From assembly GCA_964019165.1 (NCBI GenBank), contig OZ025273.1, forward strand, positions 14,676,714 to 14,740,713: DNA of 64,000 bases, written 5' to 3'. The translations under genes were made by a program, and so were the position numbers. Position 1 is the first letter of the stretch; every line of letters starts with the position of its first letter. The notes under the pieces were generated by a model. The model was given only the letters and a program-made list of their open reading frames with translations. It was not told the origin of the DNA and made no database searches. Source of the DNA: Mastigias papua (Eukaryota; Cnidaria; Scyphozoa; Rhizostomeae; Mastigiidae). Positions 40,331-54,019 of the stretch are shown piece after piece.

Positions 40331-43300
40331 TCATATTATAAATGCTAGATTCACTGTAGAAATATGCTTAGATTATGTTTTTGAGCTATGACACACGTAC
40401 TTATAGTGAATGTAGGCCTTGCATAGTATTGTCAGTCTTGCCACATCTAAAGCACTTTAAAGCTGTATATAGTGTAAAAACACAGACTAAGGCTAATTTG
40501 AGTAGGAAACATTGGCTAAACTACTGGCATCGGTACAAGCATAGATGTAAAAGACGTTTAATGCATGACATTGACATACTTCAACTCAAATTCAATCATA
40601 CAACAGCATATGAACACATTGTGATTGCTTGTTGTAGGCCTAAATACGTATGTGTGCAAAGTCTGACAATACAGCAATGACCACTGATCTGATGGTCATA
40701 TGATATTATAAATGCTAGATTCACTGTAGAAATATGCTTAGATTATGTTTTGGAGCTATAATACACGTACTTATAGTGATTGTAGGCCTTGCATAGTATT
40801 GTCAGTTTTGCTACATGTAAAGCACTTGACAGCTGTATATTGTGTAAAAACACGGACTAAGGCTAATATGAGTAGGAAACATTGGCTAAACTACTGGCAT
40901 CGGTGCAAGCATAGATGTAAAAGACGTTTCATGCATGACATTGACGTACTTCCACTCAAATTCAATCATACAACAGTATATGCACATATTGTGATTGCTT
41001 GTTGTAGGCCTAAATACGTAGGTGTGCAAAGTTTGACAATACAGCAATGACCACTGATCTGATGGTCATATGATATTATAAATGCTAGATTCACTGTAGA
41101 AATATGCTTAGATTATGTTTTGGAGCTATGATACACGTACTTAAAGTGATTGTAGGCCTTGCATAGTATTGTCAGTTTTGCCACACGTAAAGCACGTTAA
41201 AGCTGTATATAGTGTAAAAACACAGACTAAGGCTAATTTGAGTAGGAAACATTGGCTAAACTACTGGCATCGGTACAAGCATAGATGTAAAAGACGTTTA
41301 ATGTATGACATTGACGTACTTCAACTCAAATTCAATCATACAACAGCATATGAACACATTGTGATTGCTTGTTGTAGGCCTAAATACGTATGTGTGCAAA
41401 GTCTGACAATACAGCAATGACCACTGATCTGATGGTCATATGATATTATAAATGCTAGATTCACTGTAGAAATATGCTTAGATTATGTTGTGGAGCTATA
41501 ATACACGTACCTATAGTGATTGTAGGCCTTGCATAGTATTGTCAGTTTTGCTACATGTAAAGTACTTGACAGCTGTATATTGTGTAAAAACACGGACTAA
41601 GGCTAATATGAGTAGGAAACATTGGCTAAACTACTGGCATCGGTGCAAGCATAGATGTAAAAGACGTTTCATGCATGACATTGACGTACTTCCACTCAAA
41701 TTCAATCATACAACAGTATATGCACACATTGTGATTGCTTGTTATGGGCCTGAATACGTATGTGTGCAAAGTCTCACATTACAGCAATGACTACTGATCT
41801 GATGGTCATATGATATTATAAATGCTAGATTCACTGTAGACATATGCTTAGATTATGTTTTGGAGCTATGACACACGTACTTATAGTGAATGTAGGCCTT
41901 GCATAGTATTGTCAGTTATGCCACATCTAAAGCACTCTACAGCTGTATATAGTGTATAAACACAGACTAAGGTTAATTTGAGTAGGAAACATTGGCTAAA
42001 CTACTGGCATCGGTGCAAGCATAGATGTAAAAGACGTTTACTGCATTACATTGACGTACTTCCACTCAAATTCAATCATACAACAGTATATGCACACATT
42101 GTGATTGCTTGTTATGGGCCTAAATACGTATGTGTGCAATGTCTGACAATACAGCAATGACCGCTGATCTGATGGTCATATGATATTATAAATGCTAAAG
42201 TCAATGTAGAAATATGCTTAGATTATGTTTTGGAGCTATGACACACGTACTTAAAGTGATTGTAGGCCTTGCATAGTATTGTCAGTTTTGCCACATCTAA
42301 AGCACTTGACAGCTGTATATTGTGTAAAAACACAGACTAAGGCTAATATGAGTAGGAAACATTGGCTAAACTACTGGCATCGGTGCAAGCATAGATGTGA
42401 AAGACGTTTCATGCATGACATTGACGCACTTTTACTCAAATTCAATCATACAACAGTATATGCACACATTGTGATTGCTTGTTATGGGCCTAAATACGTA
42501 TGTGTGCAAAGTCTGACAATACAGCAATGACCACTGATCTGATGGTGATATGATATTATAAATGCTAGATTCACTTTAGAAATATGCTTAGATTATGTTT
42601 TGGAGCTATAATACACGTACTTATAGTGATTGTAGGCCTTGCATAGTATTGTCAGTTTTGCTACATGTAAAGCACTTGACAGCTGTATATTGTGTAAAAA
42701 CACGGACTAAGGCTAATATGAGTAGGAAACATTGGCTAAACTACTGGCATCGGTGCAAGCATAGATGTAAAAGACGTTTCATGCATGACATTGACGTACT
42801 TCCACTCAAATTCAATCATACAACAGTATATGCACATATTGTGATTGCTTGTTGTAGGCCTAAATACGTATGTGTGCAAAGTCTGCCAATACAGCAATGA
42901 CCACTGATCTGATGGTCATATGATATTATAAATGCTAGATTCACTGTAGAAATATGCTTAGATTATGTTTTGGAGCTATAATACACGTACTTATAGTGAT
43001 TGTAGGCCTTGCATAGTATTGTCAGTTTTGCTACATGTAAAGCACTTGACAGCTGTATATTGTGTAAAAACACGGACTAAGGCTAATATGAGTAGGAAAC
43101 ATTGGCTAAACTACTGGCATCGATGCAAGCATAGATGTAAAAGACGTTTCATGCATGACATTGACGTACTTCCACTCAAATTCAATCATACAACAGTATA
43201 TGCACATATTGTGATTGCTTGTTGTAGGCCTAAATACTTATGTGTGCAAAGTCTGACAATACAGCAATGACCACTGATCTGATGGTCATATGATATTATA

Positions 43301-45880
43301 AATGCTAGATTCACTGTAGAAATATGCTTAGATTATGTTTTGCAGCTATGATACACGTACTTAAAGTGATTGTAGGCCTTGCATAGTATTGTCAGTTTTG
43401 CCACATCTAAAGCACTTTAAAGCTGTATATAGTGTAAAAACACAGACTAAGGCTAATTTGAGTAGGAAACATTGGCTAAACTACTGGCATCGGTGCAAGC
43501 ATGGATGTAAAAGACGTTTCATGCATGACATTGACGTACTTCCACTCAAATTCAATCATACAACAGTATATGCACATATTGTGATTGCTTGTTGTAGGCC
43601 TAAATACGTATGTGTGCAAAGTCTGACAATACAGCAATGACCACTGATCTGATGGTCATATGATATTATAAATGCTAGATTCACTGTAGAAATATGCTTA
43701 GATTATGTTTTGGAGCTATGATACACGTACTTAAAGTGATTGTAGGCCTTGCATAGTATTGTCAGTTTTGCCACATCTAAAGCACTTTAAAGCTGTATAT
43801 AGTGTAAAAACACAGACTAAGGCTAATTTGAGTAGGAAACATTGGCTAAACTACTGGCATCGGTGCAAGCATAGATGTTAAAAACGTTTACTGCATGACA
43901 TTGACGCACTTGCACTCAAATTCAATCATACAACAGTATATGCACACATTGTGATTGCTTGTTATGGGCCTAAATACGTATGTGTGCAAAGTCTGACAAT
44001 ACAGCAATGACCACTGATCTGATGGTCATATGATATTATAAATGCAAGATTCACTGTAGAAATATGCTTAGATTATGTTTTGGAGCTATGACACACGTAC
44101 TTAAAGTGATTGTAGGCCTTGCATAGTATTGTCAGTTTTGCCACATCTAAAGCACTTGACAGCTGTATATTGTGTAAAAACACAGACTAAGGCTAATATG
44201 AGTAGGAAACATTGGCTAAACTACTGGCATCGGTGCAAGCATAGATGTGAAAGACGTGTCATGCATGACATTGACGCACTTTTACTCAAATTCAATCATA
44301 CAACAGTATATGCACACATTGTGATTGCTTGTTATGGGCCTAAATACGTATGTGTGCAAAGTCTCACATTACAGCAATGACCGCTGATCTGATGGTCATA
44401 TCATATTATAAATGCTAGATTCACTGTAGAAATATGCTTAGATTATGTTTTTGAGCTATGACACACGTACTTATAGTGAATGTAGGCCTTGCATAGTATT
44501 GTCAGTCTTGCCACATCTAAAGCACTTTAAAGCTGTATATAGTGTAAAAACTCAGACTAAGGCTAAGTTGAGTAGGAAACATTGGCTAAACTACTGGCAT
44601 CGGTACAAGCATAGATGTAAAAGACGTTTAATGCATGACATTGACGTACTTCAACTCAAATTCAATCATACAACAGCATATGAACACATTGTGATTGCTT
44701 GTTGTAGGCCTAAATACGTATGTGTGCAAAGTCTGACAATACAGCAATGACCACTGATCTGATGGTCATATCATATTATAAATGCTAGATTCACTGTAGA
44801 AATATGCTTAGATTATGTTTTGGAGCTATGATACACGTACTTAAAGTGATTGTAGGCCTTGCATAGTATTGTCAGTTTTGCCACATCTAAAGCACTTTAA
44901 AGCTGTATATAGTGTAAAAACACAGACTAAGGCTAATTTGAGTAGGAAACATTGGCTAAACTACTGGCATCGGTGCAAGCATAGATGTCAAAGACGTTTA
45001 CTGCATTACATTGACGCACTTGCACTTAAATTCAATCATACAACAGTATATGCACACATTGTGATTGCTTGTTATGGGCCTGAATACGTATGTGTGCAAA
45101 GTCTCACATTACAGCAATGACTACTGATCTGATGGTCATATGATATTATAAAAGCTAGATTCACTGTAGAAATATGCTTAGATTATATTTTGGAGCTATG
45201 ACACACGTACTTATAGTGAATGTAGGCCTTGCATAGTATTGTCAGTTATGCCACAACTAAAGCACTCTAAAGCTGTATATAGTGTAAAAACACAGACTAA
45301 GGTTAATTTGAGTAGGAAACATTGGCTAAACTACTGGCATCGGTGCAAGCATAGATGTAAAAGACGTTTACTGCATTACATTGACGCACTTGCACTCAAA
45401 TTCAATCATACAACAGTATATGCACACATTGTGATTGCTTGTTATGGGCCTAAATACGTATGTGTGCAAAGTCTGACAATACAGCAATGACCACTGATCT
45501 GATGGTCATATGATATTATAAATGCTAGATTCACTGTAGAAATATGCTTAGATTATGTTTTGGAGCTATGACACACGTACTTAAAGTGATTGTAGGCCTT
45601 GCATAGTATTGTCAGTTTTGCCACATCTACAGCACTTGACAGCTGTATAGTGTGTAAAAACACAGACTAAGGGTAATATGAGTAGGAAACATTGGCTAAA
45701 CTACTGGCATCGGTGGAAGCATAGATGTAAAAGACGTTTCATGCATGACATTGACGTACTTCAACTCAAATTCAATCATACAACAGCATATGAACACATT
45801 GTGATTGCTTGTTGTAGGCCTAAATACGTATGTGTGCAAAGTCTGACAATACAGCAATGACCACTGATCTGATGGTCATA
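40331..45880. repeat. m110-m124: long mosaic with relatives 5, 9 and 11 monomers apart
   Basis: The TTTTTGAGC subtype recurs at m110 and m121 (4,070 bp). m115 and m120 share ATGTGAAAGACG with GCACTTTTACTC (1,850 bp). m113/m122 share GCCTGAATACG with ATGACTACTG, and m114/m123 share GTTATGCC with CTGCATTACA (both 3,330 bp). m116-m117 are adjacent like copies (TATAATAC, TTGCTACATG, GTTGTAGG). The m115 head reads ATGCTAAAGTCAATG, the variant otherwise typical of the region after 50.6 kb. Singletons are frequent (GATTATGTTGTGG at about 41481, GATTATATTTTGG at about 45181). Confidence 0.84.
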
Positions 45881-46620
45881 TGATATTATAAATGCTAGAT
45901 TCACTGTAGAAATATGCTTAGATTATGTTTTGGAGCCATGATACACGTACTTAAAGTGATTGTAGGCCTTGCATAGTATTGTCAGTTTTGCCACATCTAA
46001 AGCACTCTACAGCTGTATATTGTGTAAAAACACAGACTAAGGCTAATATGAGTAGGAAACATTGGCTAAACTACTGGCATCGGTGCAAGCATAGATGTAA
46101 AAGACGTTTCATGCATGACATTGACGTACTTCCACTCAAATTCAATCAAACAACAGTATATGCACACATTGTGCTTGCTTGTTGTAGGCCTAAATGCGTA
46201 TGTGTGCAAAGTCTGACAATACAGCAATGACCACTGATCTGATGGTCATATGATATTATAAATGCTAGAATCACTGTAGAAATATGCTTAGATTATGTTT
46301 TGGAGCTATGACACACGTACTTATAGTGATTGTAGGCCTTGCATAGTATTGTCAGTTTTGCCACATCTAAAGCACTCTAAAGCTGTATATAGTGTAAACA
46401 CACAGACTAAGGTTAATTTGAGTAGGAAACATTGGCTAAACTACTGGCATCGGTGCAAGCATAGATGTAAAAGACGTTTCATGCATGACATTGACGTACT
46501 TCCACTCAAATTCAATCATACAACAGTATATGCACACATTGTGATTGCTTGTTATAGGCCTAAATACGTATGTGCGCAAAGTCTGACAATACAGCAATGA
46601 CCACTGATCTGATGGTCATA
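45881..46620. repeat. m125-m126: distant relatives of the 35-37 kb trimer
   Basis: m125 carries AATCAAACAAC and GTGCTTGC, and m126 carries TAGAATCAC with GTGTAAACACAC, in the same order as m97-m98 and m100-m101. The offset is 25 or 28 monomers (9,250 or 10,360 bp). The third trimer member does not follow intact. m127 keeps AGGACACATTGG but otherwise differs. This is a remnant or a transferred piece of the trimer. Confidence 0.86.
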
Positions 46621-49600
46621 TCATATTATAAATGCTAGATTCACTGTAGAAATATGCTTAGATTATGTTTTGGAGCTATGACACACGTACTTAAAGTGAT
46701 TGTAGGCCTTGCATAGCATTGTCAGTTTTGCAACATCTAAAGCACTTTAAAGCTGTATATAGTGTAAAAACACAGACTAAGGCTAATTTGAGTAGGACAC
46801 ATTGGCTAAACTACTGGCATCGGTGCAATCATAGATGTAAACAACGTTTACTGCATGACATTGACGCACTTGCAATCAAAATCAATCATACAACAGTATA
46901 TGCACACATTGTGATTGCTTGTTATGGGCCTAAATACGTATGTGTGCAAAGTCTGACAATACAGCAATGACCACTGATCTGATGGTCATATGATATTATA
47001 AATGCTAGATTCACTGTAGAAATATGCGTAGATTATGTTTTGGAGCAATGACACACGTACTTATAGTGATTGTAGGCCTTGCATAGTATTATCAGTTTTG
47101 CCACATCTAAAGCACTTGACAGCTGTATATTGTGTAAAAACACAGACTAAGGCTAATTTGAGTAGGAAACATTGGCTAAACTACTGGCATCGGTGCAAGC
47201 ATAGATGTAAAAGACGTGTAATGCATGACATTGACGCACTTCCACTCAAAGTCAATCATACAACAGTATATGCACACATTGTGATTGCTTTTGACTGGCC
47301 TAAATACGTATGTGTGCAAAGTCTGACAATACAGCAATGACCACTGATCTGATGGTCATATCATATTATAAATGCTAGATTTACTGTAGAAATATGCTTA
47401 GATTATGTTTTGGAGCTAAGACACACGTACGTATAGTGATTGTAGGCCTTGCATGGTATTGTCAGTTTTGCCACATCTAAAGCACCTTAAAGCTGTATAT
47501 AGTGTAAAAACACAGTCTAAGGCTAATTTTAGTAGGAAACATTCGCTAAACTACTGGCATTGGTGCAATCATAGATGTAGAAGACGTTTAATGCATGACA
47601 TTGACGCACTTGCACTCAAAGTCAATCATACAACAGTATATGCACACATTGTGATTGCTTTTGACTGGCCTAAATACGTATGTGTGCAAAGTCTGACAAT
47701 ACAGCAATGACCACTGATCTGATGGTCATATGATATTATAAATGCTAGATTCACTGTAGAAATGTGCGTAGATTATGTTTTGGAGCTATGATACACGTAG
47801 TTAAAGTGATTGTAGGCCTTGGATAGTATTGTCAATTTTGCCACATCTAAAGCACTTGAAAGCTGTAAATAGTGTACAAACACAGACTTAGGCTTCTTTG
47901 AGTAGGAAACATTGGCTAAACTACTGGCATCGGTGCAAGCATAGATGTAAAAGACGTTTCATGCATGACATTGACGCACTTCCACTCAAATTCAATCATA
48001 CAACGGTATATGCACACATTGTGATTGCTTGTTATAGGCCTAAATACGTATGTGTGCAAAGTCTCACATTACAGCAATGACCACTGATCTGATGGTGATA
48101 TGATATTATAAATGCTAGATTCACTGTAGAAATATGCGTAGATTATGTTTTGGAGCTATGATACACGTAGTTAAAGTGATTGTAGGCCTTGCATAGTATT
48201 GTCAGTTTTGCCACATGTAAAGCACTTGACAGCTGTATATTGTGTAAAAACACGGACTAAGGCTAATATGAGTAGGAAACATTGGCTAAACTACTGGCAT
48301 CGGTGCAAGCATAGATGTAAAAGACGTTTAATGCATGACATTGACGAACTTGCACTCAAAGTCAATCATACAACAGTATATGCACACATTGTGATTGCTT
48401 TTGACTGGCCTAAATACGTATGTGTGCAAAGTCTGACAATACAGCAATGACCACTGATCTGATGGTCATATGATATTATAAATGCTAGATTCACTGTAGA
48501 AATATGCTTAGATTATGTTTTGGAGCTATGACACACGTACTTATAGTGAATGTAGGCCTTGCATAGTATTGTCAGTTTTGCCACATCTAAAGCACTGTAA
48601 AGCTGTATATAGTGTAAAAACACAGACTAAGGCTAATTTGAGTAGGAAACATTGGCTAAACTACTGGCATCGGTACAAGCATAGATGTAAAAGACGTTTA
48701 ATGCATGGCATTGACGTACTTCAACTCAAATTCAATCATACAACAGCATATGCACACATTGTGATTGCTTGTTGTAGGCCTAAATACGTATGTGTGCAAA
48801 GTCTGACAATACAGCAATGACCACTGATCTGATGGTCATATCATATTATAAATGCTAGAGTCACTGTAGAAATATGCTTAGATTATGTTTTGGAGCTATG
48901 ACACACGTACTTAAAGTGATTGTAGGCCTTGCATAGTATTGTCAGTTTTGCAACATCTAAAGCACTTTAAAGCTGTATATAGTGTAAAAACACAGACTAA
49001 GGCTAATTTGAGTAGGACACATTGGCTAAACTACTGGCATCGGTGCAAGCATAGATGTAAACGACGTTTACTGCATGACATTGACGCACTTGCAATCAAA
49101 TTCAATCATACAACAGTATATGCACACATTGTGATTGCGTGTTATGGGCCTAAATACGTATGTGTGCAAAGTCTGACAATACAGCAATGACCACTGATCT
49201 GATGGTCATATGATATTATAAATGCTAGATTCACTGTAGAAATATGCGTAGATTATGTTTTGGAGCTATGACACACGTACTTATAGTGATTGTAGGCCTT
49301 GCATAGTATTGTCAGTTTTGCCACATCTAAAGCACTTGACAGCTGTATATTGTGTAAAAACACAGACTAAGGCTAATATGAGTAGGAAACATTGGCTAAA
49401 CTACTGGCATCGGTGCAAGCATAGATGTAAAAGACGTTTCATGCATGACATTGACGTACTTCAACTCAAATTCAATCATACAACAGTATATGCACACATT
49501 GTGATTGCTTGTTGTAGGCCTAAATACGTATGTGTGCAAAGTCTGACAATACAGCAATGACCACTGATCTGATGGTCATATGATATTATAAATGCTAGAT

Positions 49601-50320
49601 TCACTGTAGAAATATGCTTAGATTATGTTTTGGAGCTATGATACACGTACTTAAAGTGATTGTAGGCCTTGGATAGTATTGTCAGTTTTGCCACATGTAA
49701 AGCACTTGACAGCTGTATATTGTGTAAAAACACAGACTAAGGCTAATATGAGTAGGAAACATTGGCTAAACTACTGGCATCGGTGCAAGCATAGATGTAA
49801 AAGACGTTTCATGCATGACATTGACGTACTTCCACTCAAATTCAATCATACAACAGCATATGAACACATTGTGATTGCTTGTTGTAGGCCTAAATACGTA
49901 TGTGTGCAAAGTCTGACAATACAGCAATGACAACTGATCTGATGGTCATATGATATTATAAATTCTAGATTCACTGTAGAAATATGCTTAGATTATGTTT
50001 TGGAGCTATGATAAACGTACTTAAAGTGATTGTAGGCCTTGCATAGTATTGTCAGTGTTGCCACATGTAAAGCACTTGACAGCTGTATATTGTGTAAAAA
50101 CACAGACTAAGGCTACTATGAGTAGGAAACAGTGGCTAAACTACTGGCATCGGTGCAAGCATAGATGTAAAAGACGTTTCATGCATGACATTGGCGCACT
50201 TGCACTCACATTCAATCATACAACAGTATATGCACACATTGTGATTGCTTGTTATGGGCCTAAATACGTATGTGTGCAAAGTCTCACTTTACAGCAATGA
50301 CCACTGATCTGATGGTCATA
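46621..50320. repeat. m127-m136: loose 6-monomer repeat with inserted right-hand-type copies
   Basis: m127 and m133 share TTTTGCAACATC, AGGACACATTGG and TGCAATCAAA, 2,220 bp apart. m128 and m134 share AATATGCGTAG, also seen in m131 and, as AATGTGCGTAG, in m130. m129 (47361) and m130 (47731) belong to subtypes otherwise found after 57 kb: m129 with GCTAAGACAC, GCATGGTATTG, CACCTTAAAG and GTAGAAGACG, and m130 with CTGTAAATAG and GGCTTCTTTGAG. m131 has a GAACTTGCAC/GTCAATC centre like m9. Divergence is higher than in the left part. Confidence 0.85.
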
Positions 50321-52910
50321 TGATATTATAAATGCTAGATTCACTGTAGAAATATGCTTAGATTATGTTTTGGAGCTATGATACACGTACTTATAGTGAA
50401 TGTAGGCCTTGCATAGTATTGTCAGTTTTGCCACATCTAAAGCACTTTAAAGCTGTATATAGTGTAAAAACACAGACTAAGGCTAATTTGAGTAGGAAAC
50501 ATTGGCTAAACTACTGGCATCGGTGCAAGCATAGATGTAAAAGACGTTTCATGCATGACATTGACGTACTTCCACTCAAAATTCAATCTTACAACAGTAT
50601 ATGCACACATTGCGATTGCTTTTTATAGGCCTAACTACATATGTGTGCAAAGTCTGACAATACAGCAATGACTGCTGATCTGATGGTCATATGATATTAT
50701 AAATGTAAAATCAATAAAGAAATATGCTTAGATTATGTTTTAAAGCTATGACACACGGACTTATAGTGATTGTAGGCCTTGCATAGTATTGTCAGTTTTG
50801 CCACATCTAAAGCACTTGAAAGCTGTATATAGTGTACAAACACAGACTTAGGCTACTTTCAGTAGGAGACATTGGCTAAACTACTGGCATCGGTGCAAGC
50901 ATAGATGTAAAAGACGTTTCATGCATGACATTGACGTACTTCCACTGAAATTCAATCATACAACAGTATATGCACATATTGTGATTGCTTGTCTTAGGCC
51001 TAAATACGTATGTATGTAAAGTCTGACAATACAGCAATGACCGCTGATCTGATGGTCATATGATATTATAAATGCTAGATTCACTGTAGAAATATGCTTA
51101 GATTATGTTTTGGAGCTATGATACACGTACTTATAGTGAATGTAGGCCTTGCATAGTATTGTCAGTTTTGCCACATCTAAAGCACTTTAAAGCTGTATAT
51201 AGTGTAAAAACACAGACTAAGGCTAATTTGAGTAGGAAACATTGGCTAAACTACTGGCATCGGTGCAAGCATAGATGTAAAAGACCTTTCATGCATGACA
51301 TTGACGTACTTCCACTCAAATTCAATCATACAACAGTATATGCACATATTGTGATTGCTTGTTTTAGGCCTAAATACGTATGTATGTAAAGTCTGACAAT
51401 ACAGCAATGACCACTGATTTGATGGTCATATGATATTATAAATGCTAGATTCACTGTAGAAATATGCTTAGATTATGTTTTGGAGCTATGATACACGTAC
51501 TTAAAGTGATTGCAGGCCTTGCATAGTATTGTCAGTTTTGCCACACGTAAAGCACTTTAAAGCTGTATATAGTGTAAAACCACAGACTAAGGCTAATTTG
51601 AGTAGGAAACATTGGCTAAACTACTGGCATCGGTGCAAGCATAGATGTATAAGACGTTTAATGCATGACATTGACGTACTTCCACTCAAATTCAATCATG
51701 CAACAGTATATGCACAAATTGTGATTGCTTGTTATAGGCCTAACTACGTATGTGTGCAAAGTCTGACAATACAGCAATGACCACTGATCTGATGGTCATA
51801 TGATATTATAAATGCTAAAGTCAATGTAGAAATATGCTTAGATTATGTTTTAAAGCTATGACACACGTACTTATAGTGATTTTAGGCCTTGCATAGTATT
51901 GTCAGTTTTGCCAGATCTAAAGCACTTGAAAGCTGAATATAGTGTACAAATACAGACTTACGCTACCTTGAGTAGGAGACATTGGCTAAACTACTGGCAT
52001 CGGTGCAAGCATAGATGTAAAAGACGTTTCATGCATGACATTGACGCACTTCCACTCAAATTCAATCATACACCAGTATATGCACACATTGTGAGTGCTT
52101 GTTGTAGGCCTAAATACGTATGTGTGCAAAGTCAGACAATACAGCAATGACCACTAATCTGATGGTCATATGATATTATAAATGGTAGATTTACTGTAGA
52201 AATATGCTTAGATTATGTTTTGGAGCTATGACACACGTACTTATAGTGATTGTAGGCCTTGCATAGTATTGTCAGTGTTGCCACACGTAAAGCACTTTAA
52301 AGCTGTATATAGTGTAAAAACACAGACTAAGGCTATTTTGAGTAGGAAACATTGGCTAAACTACTGGCACCGGTGCAAGCATAGATGTAAAAGACGTTTC
52401 ATGCATGACATTGACGTACTTCCACTCAAATTCAATCATACAACGGTATATGCACACATTGTGATTGCTTTTTATGGGCCTAAATACGTATGTGTGCAAA
52501 GTCTGACAATACAGCAATGACCACTGATCTGATGGTCATATCATATTATAAATGCTAGATTCACTGTAGAAATATGCTTAGATTATGTTTTGGAGCTATG
52601 ACACACGTACTTAAAGTGATTGTAGGCCTTGCATAGTATTGTCAGTTTTGCCACATCTAAAGCACTCTAAATCTGTATATAGTGAAAAAACGCAGACTAA
52701 GGCTAGTTTGAGTAGGAAACATTGGCTAAACTACTGGGATCGGTTCAAGCATAGATGTGAAAGACGTTTCATGCATGACATTGACGCACTTGCACTCAAA
52801 TTCAATCATACAACAGTATATGCACACATTGCGATTGCTTGTTATAGGCCTAACTACGTATGTGTGCAAAGTCTGACAATACAGCAATGACCACTGATTT
52901 GATGGTCATA
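50321..52910. repeat. m137-m143: start of the right-hand subfamily; m138-m141 form copy 1 of a repeated block
   Basis: m137 (371 bp) holds an extra A in CTCAAAATTCAATCTTAC. m138 (50692-51060, 369 bp) holds a missing base in AAATGTAAAATCAATAAAG and the first TTTTAAAGC. m138-m141 return as m144-m147 at about +2,219. Shared marks are CTTTCAGTAGGAG with GTCTTAGGCC (m138), AAGACCTTTC with GTTTTAGGCC and GTATGTAAAG (m139), GTATAAGACG (m140) and ACGCTACCTTGAG (m141). m142 and m143 lie between; m143 introduces CTAAATCTG, ACGCAGAC and GGGATCGGTTC. Confidence 0.9.
50571..50712. repeat. First register change: +1 then -1 base in neighbouring monomers
   Basis: CTCAAAATTCAATCTTAC at about 50576 has one extra A compared with CTCAAATTCAATCATAC. 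The next monomer lacks one base in AAATGTAAAATCAATAAAG compared with AAATGCTAGATTCACTGTAG. The pair cancels, so the dimer is still 740 bp. The same kind of pair recurs at about 55.0/55.14, 56.13/56.25 and 57.24/57.36 kb. Unpaired single-base losses occur at about 52.92, 56.35, 58.47 and 62.17 kb, which together give the net -4 slip. Confidence 0.9.
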
Positions 52911-54019
52911 TGATATTATAAATGTAAAATCAATAAAGAAATATGCTTAGATTATGTTTTAAAGCTATGACACACGGACTTATAGTGATTGTAGGCCTTG
53001 CATAGTATTGTCAGTTTTGCCACATCTAAAGCACTTGAAAGCTGTATATAGTGTACAAACACAGACTTAGGCTACTTTCAGTAGGAGACATTGGCTAAAC
53101 TACTGGCATCGGTGCAAGCATAGATGTAAAAGACGTTTCATGCATGACATTGACGTACTTCCACTGAAATTCAATCATACAACAGTATATGCACATATTG
53201 TGATTGCTTGTCTTAGGCCTAAATACGTATGTATGTAAAGTCTGACAATACAGCAATGACCGCTGATCTGATGGTCATATGATATTATAAATGCTAGATT
53301 CACTGTAGAAATATGCTTAGATTATGTTTTGGAGCTATGATACACGTACTTATAGTGAATGTAGGCCTTCCATAGTATTGTCAGTTTTGCCACATCTAAA
53401 GCACTTTAAAGCTGTATATAGTGTAAAAACACAGACTAAGGCTAATTTGAGTAGGAAACATTGGCTAAACTACTGGCATCGGTGCAAGCATAGATGTAAA
53501 AGACCTTTCATGCATGACATTGACGTACTTCCACTCAAATTCAATCATACAACAGTATATGCACATATTGTGATTGCTTGTTTTAGGCCTAAATACGTAT
53601 GTATGTAAAGTCTGACAATACAGCAATGACCACTGATTTGATGGTCATATGATATTATAAATGCTAGATTCACTGTAGAAATATGCTTAGATTATGTTTT
53701 GGAGCTATGATACACGTACTTAAAGTGATTGCAGGCCTTGCATAGTATTGTCAGTTTTGCCACACGTAAAGCACTTTAAAGCTGTATATAGTGTAAAACC
53801 ACAGACTAAGGCTAATTTGAGTAGGAAACATTGGCTAAACTACTGGCATCGGTGCAAGCATAGATGTATAAGACGTTTAATGCATGACATTCACGTACTT
53901 CCACTCAAATTCAATCATACAACAGTATATGCACACATTGTGATTGCTTGTTATAGGCCTAACTACGTATGTGTGCAAAGTCTGACAATACAGCAATGAC
54001 CACTGATCTGATGGTCATA
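52911..54019. repeat. m144-m146: copy 2 of the m138-m141 block
   Basis: m144 (52911-53279, 369 bp), m145 and m146 repeat m138-m140, and m147 then repeats m141. m144 carries the same one-base deletion as m138 but is not preceded by the compensating insertion, so the register shifts by -1 from here on. Differences noticed are CTTGCATAG against CTTCCATAG (m145), and GACATTGACG against GACATTCACG, CATGCAAC against CATACAAC, and GCACAAATT against GCACACATT (m146). Confidence 0.9.

Noticed and set aside
50701..50722. AATAAA polyadenylation signal in CAATAAAGAAATATG (m138, also m144)
   Set aside because: It is produced by a substitution plus deletion in a satellite variant and has no accompanying gene or downstream element.
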